A stretch of DNA of 64,000 nucleotides from Meghimatium bilineatum. Taxonomy: Eukaryota > Mollusca > Gastropoda > Stylommatophora > Philomycidae. The stretch lies in NCBI GenBank assembly GCA_034231615.1, contig CM067322.1:51528456-51592455 (forward strand), in the 5' to 3' direction. Within the stretch, counting starts at the first letter, position 1. The number at the start of each line of letters is the position of its first letter. Position numbers and translations under genes: made by a program. This document shows positions 30,241 to 40,030 of the stretch, one piece after another. The notes below the pieces were generated by a model. That model saw nothing but the letters and a program-made list of their open reading frames with translations. It was not told the DNA's origin and made no database searches.

Positions 30241-30342
30241 CCATATAGTAACTTGGGCCTGGACTGCTGGTTCCGGGTACAAAGAATAAGGATACCGTCT
30301 TCTTCTTTCCAGGAATGTTGTAATAGGTTACTAAGGAAAGTT

Positions 30343-30361
30343 GGGGGGGGGGGGGGGGGGT
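30343..30361 (+). repeat. G homopolymer (18-19 G)
   Basis: Long G-run in repeat D copy 2 where copy 1 has only six G (25,196-25,201). Confidence 0.9.
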
Positions 30362-30780
30362 TATTTTGAAAATCTGTCACAAGTGAAAAAATATCATCTT
30401 CTTTCAATTTCTTACTTTTGTTTTCTATCAAATAATCTTTGATCATGGATGCTGAAGAGCTACCGACTAGCAGACATTGCACCATTGTCCAGTTGTGGCA
30501 GAGGAATACTTGATGTGCATCACTGCGGATGTGTCAACAAATCTGACAGAAGAATGATGAGATTGTTGGCTCAGATGTGCGTGCTGTGCTCCTAGCAGGA
30601 TGTGATAATCCTAAGATACTGCCACAGTGGAATGCCTCCCTTTGGGGACAAAACATATGCATCTATAAACTCCCCCTAACCATCCATACCTTTGAGACAA
30701 CCTTACGTGAGTCTGGCAGGCACCTCAGTTACACAACTGAGAAGAACCTGTGCTTATGTCAAAAAAGGCTATGGACTTTT

Positions 30781-31172
30781 AAGAGCTACCTGCTCACAGG
30801 TAACGGGATGCATCATCATCATCATCATGTGTCAAGAGCTACCTGCTCACAGATAACAGGATGCATCATCATCATCATGCGTCAAGAGCTACCTGCTCAC
30901 AGATAACGGGATGCATCATCATCATGTGCCAAGAGCTACCTGCTCACAGATAACGGGATGCATCATCATCATGTGTCAAGAGCTACCTGTTCACAGCTAA
31001 AGAGATTATTTCATCATCATTATGTGTCAAGAGCTAAATGTTCACAGCTAAAGGGATTATTTCATCATCACCATGTGTAAAGAGCTACCTGTTCACAGCT
31101 AAAGGGATTATTTCATCAGCATCAAGTGCCAAGAGCTACTTGCTCACGGCTAAAGGGATTATGTCATCATTA
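30781..31172 (+). repeat. 47-53-bp tandem repeat x 8 with nested (CAT)n
   Basis: AAGAGCTACCTG(C/T)TCACAG starts at 30,781, 30,834, 30,884, 30,931, 30,978, 31,029, 31,079 and 31,131. In units 1-4 the embedded CAT run is 6, 5, 4 and 4 repeats long. Units 5-8 instead have GGGATTATTTCATCATCA. So two subfamilies of unit lie in one array. Confidence 0.93.
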
Positions 31173-31274
31173 TCATCCGTGAACAATATCAAATTGGATG
31201 TATAATAATTGATCGCAGAAGAAGAATGCTCGAGATGCAAATAGCATGTCTATATCAACAATATTGCGACATAA

Positions 31275-31330
31275 AAATACATGTACTGGGCCAAAATGCA
31301 TACATATTGCAGCTTTTCTGTAAACTAGAC
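31275..31330 (+). mobile_element. Family A fragment (middle part)
   Basis: CTGGGCCAAAATGCATACAT, ATTGCAGCTTTTCTGTAAAC resembles the GTCAGGCC..AAAGGCGCAGATATTGCAGC...CTGTAAAC block. Confidence 0.45.
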
Positions 31331-31599
31331 AGCTAATGTAGTTATACTCAACTACATTACGTCACAATAAGAAATATAAATGGTCCGCTGGAACAACAAG
31401 AGAAAAATCAACAATATTACAGAAAACATAAATCTATTTCAAATAGTTCATGATAAAAAAAACACAGAAAATAAAACACACAAATAATACAGGATTCAGA
31501 TAATAAACTCCATGCAGTGTAATCCCTCTATCCTTCAGCCTTCCTAATCCCCCAACCCTTTAATAGTTCTTCATGTTGTGGCGGTCCCAAAATTAAAAA
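31331..31599. other. No recognisable feature
   Basis: AT-rich, nothing supported. Confidence 0.35.
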
Positions 31600-31852
31600 A
31601 ATTATTTTTGTTGCTACTTCATATGTGTTTTCCGATGGTCTTAGACATGCGATGAGAAAAGTAAAACTTCAACATTTAATAACAACTGGAAAGATCAAGG
31701 GGAGAAGAGACAGAGGAAGACAAAGAGATAAATTTCTGGATGGGTTGTCAGTGTGGTACAAAATGAAGTCATCAATTGAATTACTTAACAACACAAGAGG
31801 CAGAAAGTTGTGGAGAAGCATGATTACCTACACCAATTGGCATGGCACTTGA
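31600..31852 (+). pseudogene. Non-LTR reverse transcriptase C-terminal end, plus strand
   Basis: An open frame reads DGLRHAMRKVKLQHLITTGK, IKGRRDRGRQRDKFLDGLSV, WYKMKSSIELLNNTRGRKLW, RSMITYTNWHGT and stop. This is the longest of the four copies of this ORF2 terminus in the window and has no internal stop over 75 codons. The catalytic domain is missing (5' truncation). The tail after the stop is TTGATTTATTAC. Confidence 0.85.
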
Positions 31853-32275
31853 TTTATTACTTGTAGGTAAGAAGATCTAACTGTCTTGCTACAAAACCCA
31901 TATCTAATTTAGCGAGCTAAGTTCCAGCTTAGTAATAGAGTTCATCTATATGCCTATTCTCATAATTACACAGAGATTAATTAATTATTCCCATACTTTA
32001 TTAAAACTCATCCTTGACAACTGGCCCTTCCAGCTTTATAACACCGTCAATCTGTGTTTCTGTCTCATCAGGTCTTGCTATGTTTGTGTCTACCATCAGT
32101 TCACTGTCTGCAGCACCTTTACGAGCATGACCCTTGTCAATGATGATTGAATCTTCAGTGTCGGATATGTAATATGGTTCTCCAGTGTAATGTGTTGGAT
32201 ATAGAAGGTAAGGCTCCGCTGATAGGCCAACTAGGTCCCGCGGAGAAAAATGCTGTTTCCACTGTTCTCTAAACG
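31853..32275. other. No recognisable feature
   Basis: Nothing supported; a 66-codon frame at 31,950-32,150 has no recognised domain. Confidence 0.35.
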
Positions 32276-32548
32276 ATAATTTATAATTTAAAAAAAATTA
32301 CAAGTAACAATTTACAATAAGTAACAACTTATAATACGCTAAATTTATAAGTAACAATTTATAATAAGTAACAATTTACAATAAGTAACAATTTATAAGC
32401 AAAAATGGAACAATACAGGATCAAGTGTCCATGTAGCATTTCCTGCTTACACTTTTTTTTTAAATGCGCTCCTGTTGTATTTTTTAGAACTTGGTAATGC
32501 CATTCACACTTCCGTTACGTCACTCTTCCACTACATATCTTTAGTAAA

Positions 32549-32686
32549 ATGGCTGCCGTATGTATGTTGAATTTGCCTTTGACTGACAAAGACGCAGTAC
32601 AATTGTTGCAGTCACGAAGAGTACTTACAAACGGGAAATGCGCACAGTGTCATACTATGACATTTAACTTCTATTGTGACGATTAA
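32549..32686 (+). pseudogene. Truncated transposase N-terminus (Merlin/IS1016-like candidate)
   Basis: An ATG at 32,549 begins a 45-codon frame to TAA at 32,684: MAAVCMLNLPLTDKDAVQLL, QSRRVLTNGKCAQCHTMTFN, FYCDD. A short helical segment followed by a Cys-x-x-Cys half of a zinc ribbon (LTNGKCAQCHTM) is how IS1595/ISXO2-like and Merlin transposases start (…L..RG.L.....CP.CG..M). The second Cys pair, the DDE catalytic core and the rest are absent, so this is a deletion derivative that would depend on another element. The domain reading is inference from pattern and context. Confidence 0.5.
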
Positions 32687-32849
32687 ATTCATTATCCGAC
32701 ACAAAATAATACCCTGCATTCAAACCCAATCATGTTTCCACTCATACAACCCTCCAATTAAATACTCCCCCATTTATTGTCTTGGCATATTTATATATGT
32801 AAAACCTGCCCAATAATTGTCGCTCAAATATTCGCATGGGAGGTAATAC

Positions 32850-32998
32850 TTCTTCTTCAGCGTTCATTCTAAAACTCTCGTTGGATCTTCTTTGTAGCAG
32901 GACCATAGTCCTACTAGATTTCCAGTTCAGAGAATGGAAATGCATTGTGTCACCATTTTATTTGCGCCAATGGCCAGATACATCCATCTTCGGTGAGA
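32850..32998 (-). mobile_element. Family B copy with 10-bp target-site duplication, nested in the DNA transposon
   Basis: TTCTTCTTCAGCGTTCATTC, TCTTTGTAGCAGGACCATAG, TCCTACTAGATTTCCAG, TTTATTTGCGCCAATGGCCA, ATACATCCATCTTCGGTG. GAGGTAATAC borders both ends (32,840-32,849 and 32,999-33,008). The copy lacks about 10 bp of the usual middle (ATTTCCAG-CAGGATGTAGTC). Confidence 0.88.
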
Positions 32999-33557
32999 GA
33001 GGTAATACATAAACAAAGAGTAAGCAGAAATCATTTGTCTCCCTTTCAATGTAGTTACCAACTTGAATTGATTAAATCAGAAAGGGGGTTTGCGTTAGAA
33101 TTAGTCCTAACACTGAGTCTAATCCTCCCCCCCCCCCAACACAACATCTAAATTCTAACAGTACCTCATATCTTGAAAATACAAAAATCATTAAATCGTT
33201 GCAAGTTTTAATCTCCGTGCGTAACTACTATTAGCTATTTTGAATTACAGTGACAAGATCTGTAAATGATGTAATTTCATTGAGCTTGTTAAATGTGTGT
33301 GAATCAAAGAACACAAATATTGATCGTATGAAATATTTGTAAGTTTGTTTAAAATCCCGCTAATTGATAGTATATACATGGACCCTTGATCCCGTATTGT
33401 TCTGCAAAAATTTATAAGTAACAATTCATAATAAGGAACAATTTATAATAAGTAAACTATTAAAAAGTAAAAATTAATAATAAGCAAAAATTTATAAGCA
33501 AAAATGTATAATAAGCAATAATTACATAAACATGAAAATATAGAATAAGCACTGTTT

Positions 33558-33680
33558 GTGGGTCACTTTAACCTATGAGTTGACACAGTCAATTCTATCT
33601 TAACTGCCTCTTACATCATGCATGTCGGGTCACATTGTTTCTATTTTTTGCTTGACTTTTGAATTCAACACATGGTAGAC
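33558..33680 (-). mobile_element. Family A 5'-part fragment, minus strand
   Basis: GGTCACTTTAACCTATGAGT, TTAACTGCCTCTTACATCAT, GCATGTCGGGTCACATTGTT and TATTTTTTGCTTGACTTTTG are in family A order on the minus strand. Confidence 0.6.
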
Positions 33681-33682
33681 AC

Positions 33683-33752
33683 CTTGCCTCCTCTCTTTAG
33701 TTGCCTCTTACACCGTGCATGTCAGGCTATATTATGTCTCTTTTCTTTACGC
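33683..33752 (-). mobile_element. Family A 5'-part fragment, tandem with the previous
   Basis: CTCTTTAGTTGCCTCTTACA, CCGTGCATGTCAGGCTATAT and TTCTTTACGCTC repeat the same block about 100 bp on. Confidence 0.5.
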
Positions 33753-33764
33753 TCGTTGCCATAC

Positions 33765-33892
33765 TCCCATAAGATCTTTCCTGTAGCAGGATGTTCGTAC
33801 TAGATTTCCAGCAGACATACACCAGAGAACGTAAATGTTTTGTCACAGTTTTATTTGCCTCAATGGCCCAACACATATGACTTTGGCATTGT
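33765..33892 (-). mobile_element. Family B copy, minus strand, partial
   Basis: TCTTTCCTGTAGCAGGATGT, TCGTACTAGATTTCCAGCAG, ACAGTTTTATTTGCCTCAAT, GGCCCAACACATATGACTTT. The tail end is missing. Confidence 0.65.
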
Positions 33893-33967
33893 AAAGGACT
33901 GAACAGGATGTAGTCCGGATAAGATAATATGTTACATCATAGTTTACCATTTGGCTTTGATATCTAA

Positions 33968-34290
33968 AACATTTGGTCAAACACATACAACATTTGGTCA
34001 AACACATACAACATTTGGTAAAACACATACAACATTTGGTCAAATATACATAATTTAGTCAAACACATACAACATTTGGTAAAACACATAGAAATTTTGG
34101 TCAAACACATAGAAAATTTGGTCAAACATACACAATTTGGTCAAACACATGAAACATTTGGTCAAACATACAAAATTTGGTCAAACACATACATTTGGTC
34201 AAACACATACAACATTTGGTCAAACATATACAACATTTGGTCAAACACATACAACATTTGGTCAAACACATACAAAATTTAGTCACACTG
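33968..34290 (+). repeat. 22-bp minisatellite, about 14 units
   Basis: ACATTTGGTCAAACACATAC plus AA is repeated with unit-length variants (for example ACATTTGGTAAAACACATAG and CAAAATTTGGTCAAACATA). Frames in both directions give repeated short peptides and are artefacts. Confidence 0.93.
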
Positions 34291-34527
34291 TCAGTGACAT
34301 ATTCTCTCCAGAACGTTGTCTTTCTAATGAACTCCCTGAACCATTCTCTGTCGTGGGCGATGTGGCTTGCATTCTCCAAATACATAATCATGTTATATTT
34401 AATGTTGTCAGTCCATCATCTTCTTGCTCTGCCTTTCCTCCTCTGCCCTGGTGCTCTGCCCTCCATTATTATTTAACCAAATACATAACAACATTTAGCC
34501 AAACTCATGCAAAATTTGGCAAACATA

Positions 34528-34587
34528 TGTCCTGCTACAAGAGAGATCTGGCGGGAGTTTGAGAATGAACGCTGAAGAAGAAGAGTT
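34528..34587 (+). mobile_element. Family B 3'-end fragment
   Basis: TCCTGCTACAAGAGAGATCT, GGCGGGAGTTTGAGAATGAA, CGCTGAAGAAGAAGAG: a perfectly preserved family B tail, 5'-truncated. Confidence 0.8.
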
Positions 34588-34589
34588 TC

Positions 34590-35250
34590 TTATACCATGT
34601 TCAGTTGTAGGATGTTGAGCGAAGACTTTGTTTTATGACGATCTTGTATCTGCTCGTCTGTAAATAATATTTGTTGTGCTAGCATTATATTGATGGGAGG
34701 TCTGTGGATTTTTGGTCCAACCCAGTTAGAGCCAGAGGATACCTGATGATGTTCCTCCTTCGCAAGCGAAGATGCACATGGCATGAAAAACAATAAATGC
34801 GATGAAAATAAAAAAAAATATAATAAATTGGTAATTGTCTAATTTGGTTTGTGAGTTTTCTACCTAAGTAATGCTCAAATCACTGGAGCTAAGGTAGGGT
34901 TCACTATGTTCATTCCCCGCCACCAATTGACTACTGGTTATGTCAGACTTCTCTATTGCTTCATGCATGCAACCAAATGGTCAAGTCAAAATGATTGTCA
35001 CTTCCTAAGTCATTGCGCCTCTATGATGGCACTCAGCATAGGAAACATATAGTGCTGTCAGCTTCCTCCTCCCCTCCCCAGTGCTGCACAGTACATCTCT
35101 GGCTTTATCCCAACCACAGAAGGTGCATACATATATACAAATAAAGCATAAAATACATTGCAACAATAAAATAAAAGCATAATTGTATATATGATGTGCC
35201 ATGAAGCTTCTATAAGAGAACCTCAATATAACGGCATGTCATCTACTAAG
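34590..35250. other. No recognisable feature
   Basis: Mixed composition with no supported feature. Short open frames at 34,590-34,793 and 35,005-35,226 on the minus strand have no recognised domain. Confidence 0.35.
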
Positions 35251-35254
35251 ACTT

Positions 35255-35445
35255 TCTTTTGCATTAATGGTTTGTCTAGTTGGTGATACCCACAGATGCA
35301 AACCATGTGGCGCTTGCCCCTTCATTATTATAATAATGGAATTCTACACCTCGGCCTATAAACGGATTCTAGACTTGTGTCAAATTTCAGACATTAAAAT
35401 CATGTGCTCGGTTTATAATCGAATTAGTTTATACATGGTATGCTA
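35255..35445 (+). pseudogene. Possible Penelope-like element fragment
   Basis: A 70-codon frame includes VGDTHRCKPCGACPFI, then MEFYTSAYKRILDLCQISDI and KIMCSVYNR. The RC..C..CPFI...F.S......L...C....IIY pattern resembles the segment between the reverse transcriptase and the GIY-YIG endonuclease of Penelope-like elements. Neither catalytic domain is visible, so this is a weak call; it could be chance similarity. Confidence 0.35.
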
Positions 35446-35462
35446 CTATTTTTGTGTGTCTT

Positions 35463-35545
35463 TCTATGAAATGGAGTAACCAACCACACTCCAAGCCCTC
35501 CTTAGCTGCCTCTTACAACATACATTGCAAGTCACAGTATTATAA
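35463..35545 (-). mobile_element. Family A 5'-part fragment, minus strand
   Basis: ATGAAATGGAGTAACCAACC, ACACTCCAAGCCCTCCTTAG and CTGCCTCTTACAACATACAT are family A order on the minus strand. Confidence 0.55.
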
Positions 35546-35572
35546 TGATGATTATGAAATAATCCCTTTAGT

Positions 35573-35705
35573 AATGCTGAAGTCAGATGTGTCAGGCTGA
35601 AAGGCGCATATATCACAGCAATGATGTAAACCATGACAAAACGCATTCCGTTCTCCGGACTACAACCTGCTAATCTGCAGGAGTTTGAGAATGAACAAAG
35701 AAGAA
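35573..35705 (+). mobile_element. Family A 3'-half copy, plus strand
   Basis: ATGCTGAAGTCAGATGTGTC, AGGCTGAAAGGCGCATATAT, CGTTCTCCGGACTACAACCT, GCTAATCTGCAGGAGTTTGA, GAATGAACAAAGAAGAAGAA. Well preserved with a (GAA)n tail, 5'-truncated. Confidence 0.8.
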
Positions 35706-35814
35706 GAATCCCTTTAGTTTTGAGGTGGTAGCTATATATTGGTGGTAGCTATATAGCTATATATATGAGCTATATTTGATAGCCCATAGCCTTTCTGACA
35801 ATAGCACAGCTTCT

Positions 35815-36190
35815 TCTCAGTTGTGTAACTGAGGCGCTTGTGTAGCCTAGACTCTATAAGGTTGTCTCAAAGGCATTGTTGCATCATGGAGGTTTCTGAA
35901 TGCATGTTTAGTCCCCAAAGGCAGGCATTCCAGGAGCCAGGAGCACACTACACAAATCTGGGCCAACTATGTTGTCATTCTTATGTCAGATCTATTGACC
36001 CATCAGTAGTGATGACACAACTAACATTCTCCGTCACACAGTCTCAGTCACATAGTCTCCGTCACATTGGAGTCTGCCACAAAAGGTGCAATTTCCTGGC
36101 CGGCATCTCTTCATCATCCATGGGGGTTGATTTGTTGGAAGACAAAATTGTGACAATATGTGACAACGATTTTTCCGAAGGTGACAACTT
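35815..36190 (-). mobile_element. Dispersed repeat D, copy 3 (inverted)
   Basis: On the minus strand it reads GGATGATGAAGAGATGCCGG, AAATTGCACCTTTTGTGGCA, GTTGTGTCATCACTACTGAT, GGGTCAATAGATCTGACATA, GGAATGCCTGCCTTTGGGGA, CTAAACATGCATTCAGAAAC and CGCCTCAGTTACACAACTGA. The order is as in copies 1 and 2. On its 5' side it joins the 30-bp minisatellite, where copy 1 has a different, 50-bp, minisatellite. Confidence 0.7.
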
Positions 36191-36194
36191 GTCA

Positions 36195-36858
36195 GTCTAC
36201 TGTACCCCAACTGTACTTAGTCACCTCTACTGTACCTCAACTGTACTTAGTCGCCTCTACTGTACCCCAACTGTACTTAGTCGCCTCTACTGTGTCCCAA
36301 CTGTACTTAGTCACCTCTACTGTACCCCATCTGTACTTAGTCACTCTACTGTACCCCAACTGTACTTAGTCGCCTCTATTGTACCCCAACTGTACTTAGT
36401 CGCCTCTACTGTACCCCAACTGTACTTAGTCGCCTCTACTGTGCCCCAACTGTACTTAGTCGCCTCTACTGTGCCCCAACTGTACTTAGTCGCTTCTACT
36501 GTACCTCAACTGTACTTAGTCGCCTCTACTGTGCCCCAACTGTACTTAGTCGCCTCTACTGTGCCTCAACTGAACTTAGTCGCCTCTACTGTGCCCCAAC
36601 TGTACTTAATCGCCTCTACTGTGCCCCAACTGTACTTAGTCGCCTCTACTGTGCCCCAACTGTACTTAGTCGCCTCTACTGTGCCCCAACTGTACTTAGT
36701 CGCCTCTACTGTGCCCCAACTGTACATAGTCGCCTCTACTGTGCCCCAACTGTACTTAGTCGCCTCTACTGTGCCCCAACTGTACTTAGTCGCCTCTACT
36801 GTGCCCCAACTGTACTTAGTCAACTCTACTGTGCCCCAACTGTACTTAGTCGCCTTCA
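36195..36858 (+). repeat. 30-bp minisatellite, about 22 units
   Basis: CTACTGTGCCCCAACTGTAC, TTAGTCGCCT repeated about 22 times with scattered substitutions and one 29-bp unit near 36,335-36,365. The 30-bp period keeps a 356-codon + strand frame open (35,838-36,908, decapeptide STVPQLYLVA). The 1-bp deletion splits the decapeptide phase, and the frame starts in repeat D, so I do not regard it as a gene. Confidence 0.95.
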
Positions 36859-36869
36859 ACAACATGCTT

Positions 36870-37599
36870 GAAAATAAGACACTGGCCCTATTCTTTGCCA
36901 TTAACTAGAAGTTCAAGAAAGTCAGTTGTCATACAAGCCCGTCACAATATTATTCTATACATCCTTCCCAGAACCCCACAGCACATGAGATTCCAAGCTC
37001 TAACTTAATACCTTGTTCCACCCCACTGGATGGTGGGTGTTATAATTTATCTTACCACCTTTAACACTAAGACATAATTTGTTTTTAGCTCTCAATTAAA
37101 CAAGAACTCAACATCACCTTTAACACTAAGATATTATGTCTTTTAGCTGACAATTAAACAAGTACTCACTCTGGATGCCTATCAAACATGATTGGAAGGT
37201 ACTCATCCACATGCACCATCTTTGACAAAGGTTTCTGATCTAGCAGTTTTCGTGCACCCCGGATAGACAATATGTAACTGATTGTCCAATAGGAATAGTG
37301 TGGCCACGCCAACCGATCGCTGCCCTATTCCATTGTCTCTAAGTCTTTGTGTAAACGTTTCCTTCCCAAATATCTGTGGACAGTATCATTCATGTAAATA
37401 CTTCTTAGATTTATTGTAAACAATATCATATTTCACAACTGTTGAGTGAAATCCTAAGGATCACCTTTGTTTTGCAGTCACACAGGAACACGGTGTTTCA
37501 AGTCTGTGCTAACTTAATGACAATGGTTCCTGAATGTGGAAGGTTTGAAGGTCGCACTATTTGCTTATCAGACTAACCATTATGCAACAGTAAACTAGC
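36870..37599. other. No gene; about 60-bp duplication
   Basis: CCTTTAACACTAAGA(C/T)AT and AGCT(C/G)(T/A)CAATTAAACAAG recur about 57 bp apart (37,068 and 37,125). The rest shows nothing supported. Confidence 0.45.
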
Positions 37600-37745
37600 A
37601 ATACAGTCAAAGTCCGATGTATTAGGCCATTAGCGCAAATAAATCGGAAACACAATGCATTTCCATTCTCTGGACTACATCCTACTTGAAATCTTGTAGG
37701 ATTATTGTCCTGCAACAAGAGAGTTCCAGTGGGAGTTTGAGAAAT
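37600..37745 (+). mobile_element. Family B copy abutting the satellite array
   Basis: AAAGTCCGATGTATTAGGCC, ATTAGCGCAAATAAATCGGA, TCTCTGGACTACATCCTACT, TTATTGTCCTGCAACAAGAG, CAGTGGGAGTTTGAGAAATT. The last 10-15 bp and the (GAA)n tail are missing. The first satellite-like sequence (TATTTTCTTGTTCAAACTTT) starts within about 15 bp. Confidence 0.8.
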
Positions 37746-37754
37746 TATGTAACC

Positions 37755-39131
37755 TAGTATTTTCTTGTTCAAACTTTTCAACACTTTTCATAAATGTATC
37801 TAATTTATCATTAGAATAATATTTCTTTGATTTTCAAACTTTTCAACACATCTCATAAATGTATATACCGGTAGTTTATCATTAGAAATATATTTTTTAA
37901 TTTTCTTTTTCATACTTTTTAACACATCTCATAAATGTATCTACCAGTAGATTATCACAAGAAATATATCTTTTCATTTTATTTTTCAAACTTGTCAACA
38001 CATTTCATAAATGTATCTAATTTATCATTAGAAATATATTTTTTGATTTTGAAACTTGTCAACACATTTCATAAATGTATATAGTTTATCATTAGAAATA
38101 TTTTTATTTTATTTTCTTGTTCAAACATTTCAACACATTTCATAAATGTATCTAATTTATCATTAGAAAAATATTTCTTTGATTTTCAAACTTTTCAACA
38201 CATCTCATAAATGTATATACCGGTAGTTTATCATTAGAAATATATTTTTTTATTTTCTTTTTCAAACTTTTCAACACATCTCATAAATGTATCTAATTTA
38301 TCATTAGAAAATTTTTTTTTTTATTTTCAAACTTTTCAACACATCTCATAAATGTATCTACCGGTAGTTTATCATTAGAAATATATTTTTTTATTTTCTT
38401 TTTCAAACTTTTCAACACATCTCATAAATGTATCTACTGGTAGATTATCACTAGAAATATATCTTTTCATTTTCTTTTTCAAACTTTCAACACATTTCAT
38501 AAATGTATATAGTTTATCATTAGAAATATATTTTTTTTATTTTCTTGTTCAAACTTTTCAACATATTTCATAAATGTATCTAGTTTATCACTAGAAATAT
38601 ATTTTTTGATTTTCTTTTCCAAACTTTTCAACACATTTCATAAATGTATCTAGTTTATCATTAGAAATATATTTTTTTATTTTCTTTTTCAAACTTGTCA
38701 ACACATTTCATAAATGTATATAGTTTATCATTAGAAATATTTTTATTTTATTTTCTTGTTTAAACTTTTCAACACTTTTCATAAATGTATCTAATTTATC
38801 ATTAGAATAATATTTCTTTGATTTTCAAACTTTTCAACACATCTCATAAATGTATATACCGGTAGTTTATCATTAGAAATATATTTTTTAATTTTCTTTT
38901 TCCAACTTTTTAACACATGTCATAAATGTATCTACCGGTAGATTATCACTAGAAATATATCTTTTCATTTTATTTTTCAAACTTGTCAACACATCTCACA
39001 AATGTATCTAGTTTATCATTAGAAATATATTTTTTGATTTTCTTTTTCAAACTTTTCAACACATCTCATAAATGTATCTACCAGTAGTTTATCATTAGAA
39101 ATATATTTTTTTATTTTCTTTTTCAAATTTG
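37755..39131 (+). repeat. Diverged edge of the satellite (no 2-kb order)
   Basis: About 20 monomers that do not follow the 2,011-bp order. A block starting at TTCAACACTTTTCATAAATG (37,778) with a rare GAATAATATTTCTTTG monomer is repeated at 38,769, giving an older order of about 991 bp. Variants such as TACCAGTAG and ACCTGTCAACAC-like ends are limited to this edge. This is the usual structure of satellite borders, where homogenisation is weaker. Confidence 0.85.
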
Positions 39132-40030
39132 TCAACACATTTCATAAATGTATATAGTTTATCATTAGAAATATTTTTTTTTATTTTCTTGTTCAAACTT
39201 TTCAACACATTTCATAAATGTATCTAATTTATCATTAGAAATTTTTTATTTTTATTTTCAAACTTTTCAATACATCTCATAAATGTATCTACCGGTAGTT
39301 TATCATTAGAAATATCTTTTTATATTTTCTTGTTCAAACTTTTCAACATATGTCATAAATGTATCTAGTTTATCACTAGAAATATATTGTTTGATTTTCT
39401 TTTCCAAACTTTTCAACACATTTCATAAATGTATCTAGTTTATCATTAGAAATATATATTTTTGATTTTCAAACTTTTCAACACATTTCATAAGTGTATC
39501 TAGTTTTTATCATTAGAAATTTATTTTTTGATTTTGAAACTTTTCAACACATTTCATAAATGTATATAGTTTATCATTAGAATTTTTGTTTTCTATTTTC
39601 TTTTTCAAACTTTTCAACATATTTCATAAATGTATCTAGTTTATCATTAGAAATATGTTTTTTTTTAAATTTCAAACTTTTCAACACATTTCATAAATGT
39701 ATCAGTTTATCATTAGAAATATATTTTTCTTTTAAATTTCAAAATTTTAAACACATTTCATAAATGTATCTAATTTATCACTAGAAATATATTTTTTTAT
39801 TTTCTTTTTCAAACTTTTCAACACATTTCATAAATGTATCTAGTTTATCATTAGAAATATATTTTTGTGATTTTCAAACTGTTCAACACATCTCATAAAT
39901 GTATCTACCGGTAGAAGATCACTAAAAATATATATTTTGATTTTCTTTTTCCAACGTTTCAACACATCTCACAAATGTATCTAGTTTATCATTAGAAATA
40001 TTTTTATTTTATTTTCTTGTTCAAACTTTT
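39132..40030 (+). repeat. First partial higher-order repeat (monomers 17-29)
   Basis: With monomer 1 defined by TTTCAACTCATTTCATAAAT, this 899-bp stretch equals the last 13 monomers of the 29-monomer unit and marks where the regular array begins. Confidence 0.85.

Larger units (their letters stand above)
30245..31172 (+). mobile_element. Dispersed repeat D, copy 2
   Basis: Parallels copy 1: CTTCTTTCCAGGAATGTTGT, ACTAAGGAAAGTTGGG (followed by a G-run), GGATGCTGAAGAGCT, GTGCATCACTGCGGATGTGT, CAACAAATCTGACAGAAGAA, GATACTGCCACAGTGGAATG and CACCTCAGTTACACAACTGA, then the AAGAGCTACCTG array. The family B insertion of copy 1 is absent, so this is effectively the empty site. A 109-codon frame at 30,577-30,906 runs into the repeat array and is not convincing. 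Confidence 0.7.
32407..33403 (+). mobile_element. 997-bp DNA transposon with TIRs and 8-bp TSD, possibly Merlin-like
   Basis: The left end GGAACAATACAGGATCAAGT, GTCCATGTA matches the reverse complement of the right end (AGAACAATACGGGATCAAGG, GTCCATGTA) over about 29 bp with three mismatches. GCAAAAAT flanks both sides (32,399-32,406 and 33,404-33,411). The surrounding tandem array continues on both sides, which confirms insertion. It contains the start of a small open frame (next entry) and, as a later event, a family B copy at 32,850-32,998. Terminal inverted repeats plus an 8-bp duplication are compatible with Merlin, hAT or P superfamilies. The ends are not hAT-like (no CAGNG), and the frame fits Merlin best. 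Confidence 0.82.
32275..33540 (+). repeat. AT-rich 16-bp-type tandem array split by a DNA transposon
   Basis: ATAAGTAACAATTTATA and close variants (ATAAGCAAAAATTTATA) fill about 32,290-32,406 and 33,404-33,540. The two halves have the same sense and join seamlessly if 32,407-33,403 plus one GCAAAAAT is removed. Confidence 0.88.

Noticed and set aside
30577..30906. Frame ending in runs of histidine
   Set aside because: The histidines come from the CAT runs of a tandem array; the upstream part is repeat D, which is broken in its other copies.
35838..36908. Longest open frame (356 codons, decapeptide STVPQLYLVA repeats)
   Set aside because: It starts in repeat D and is kept open by a 30-bp minisatellite. 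One 29-bp unit shifts the peptide phase, and there is no domain, splice signal or conserved start.
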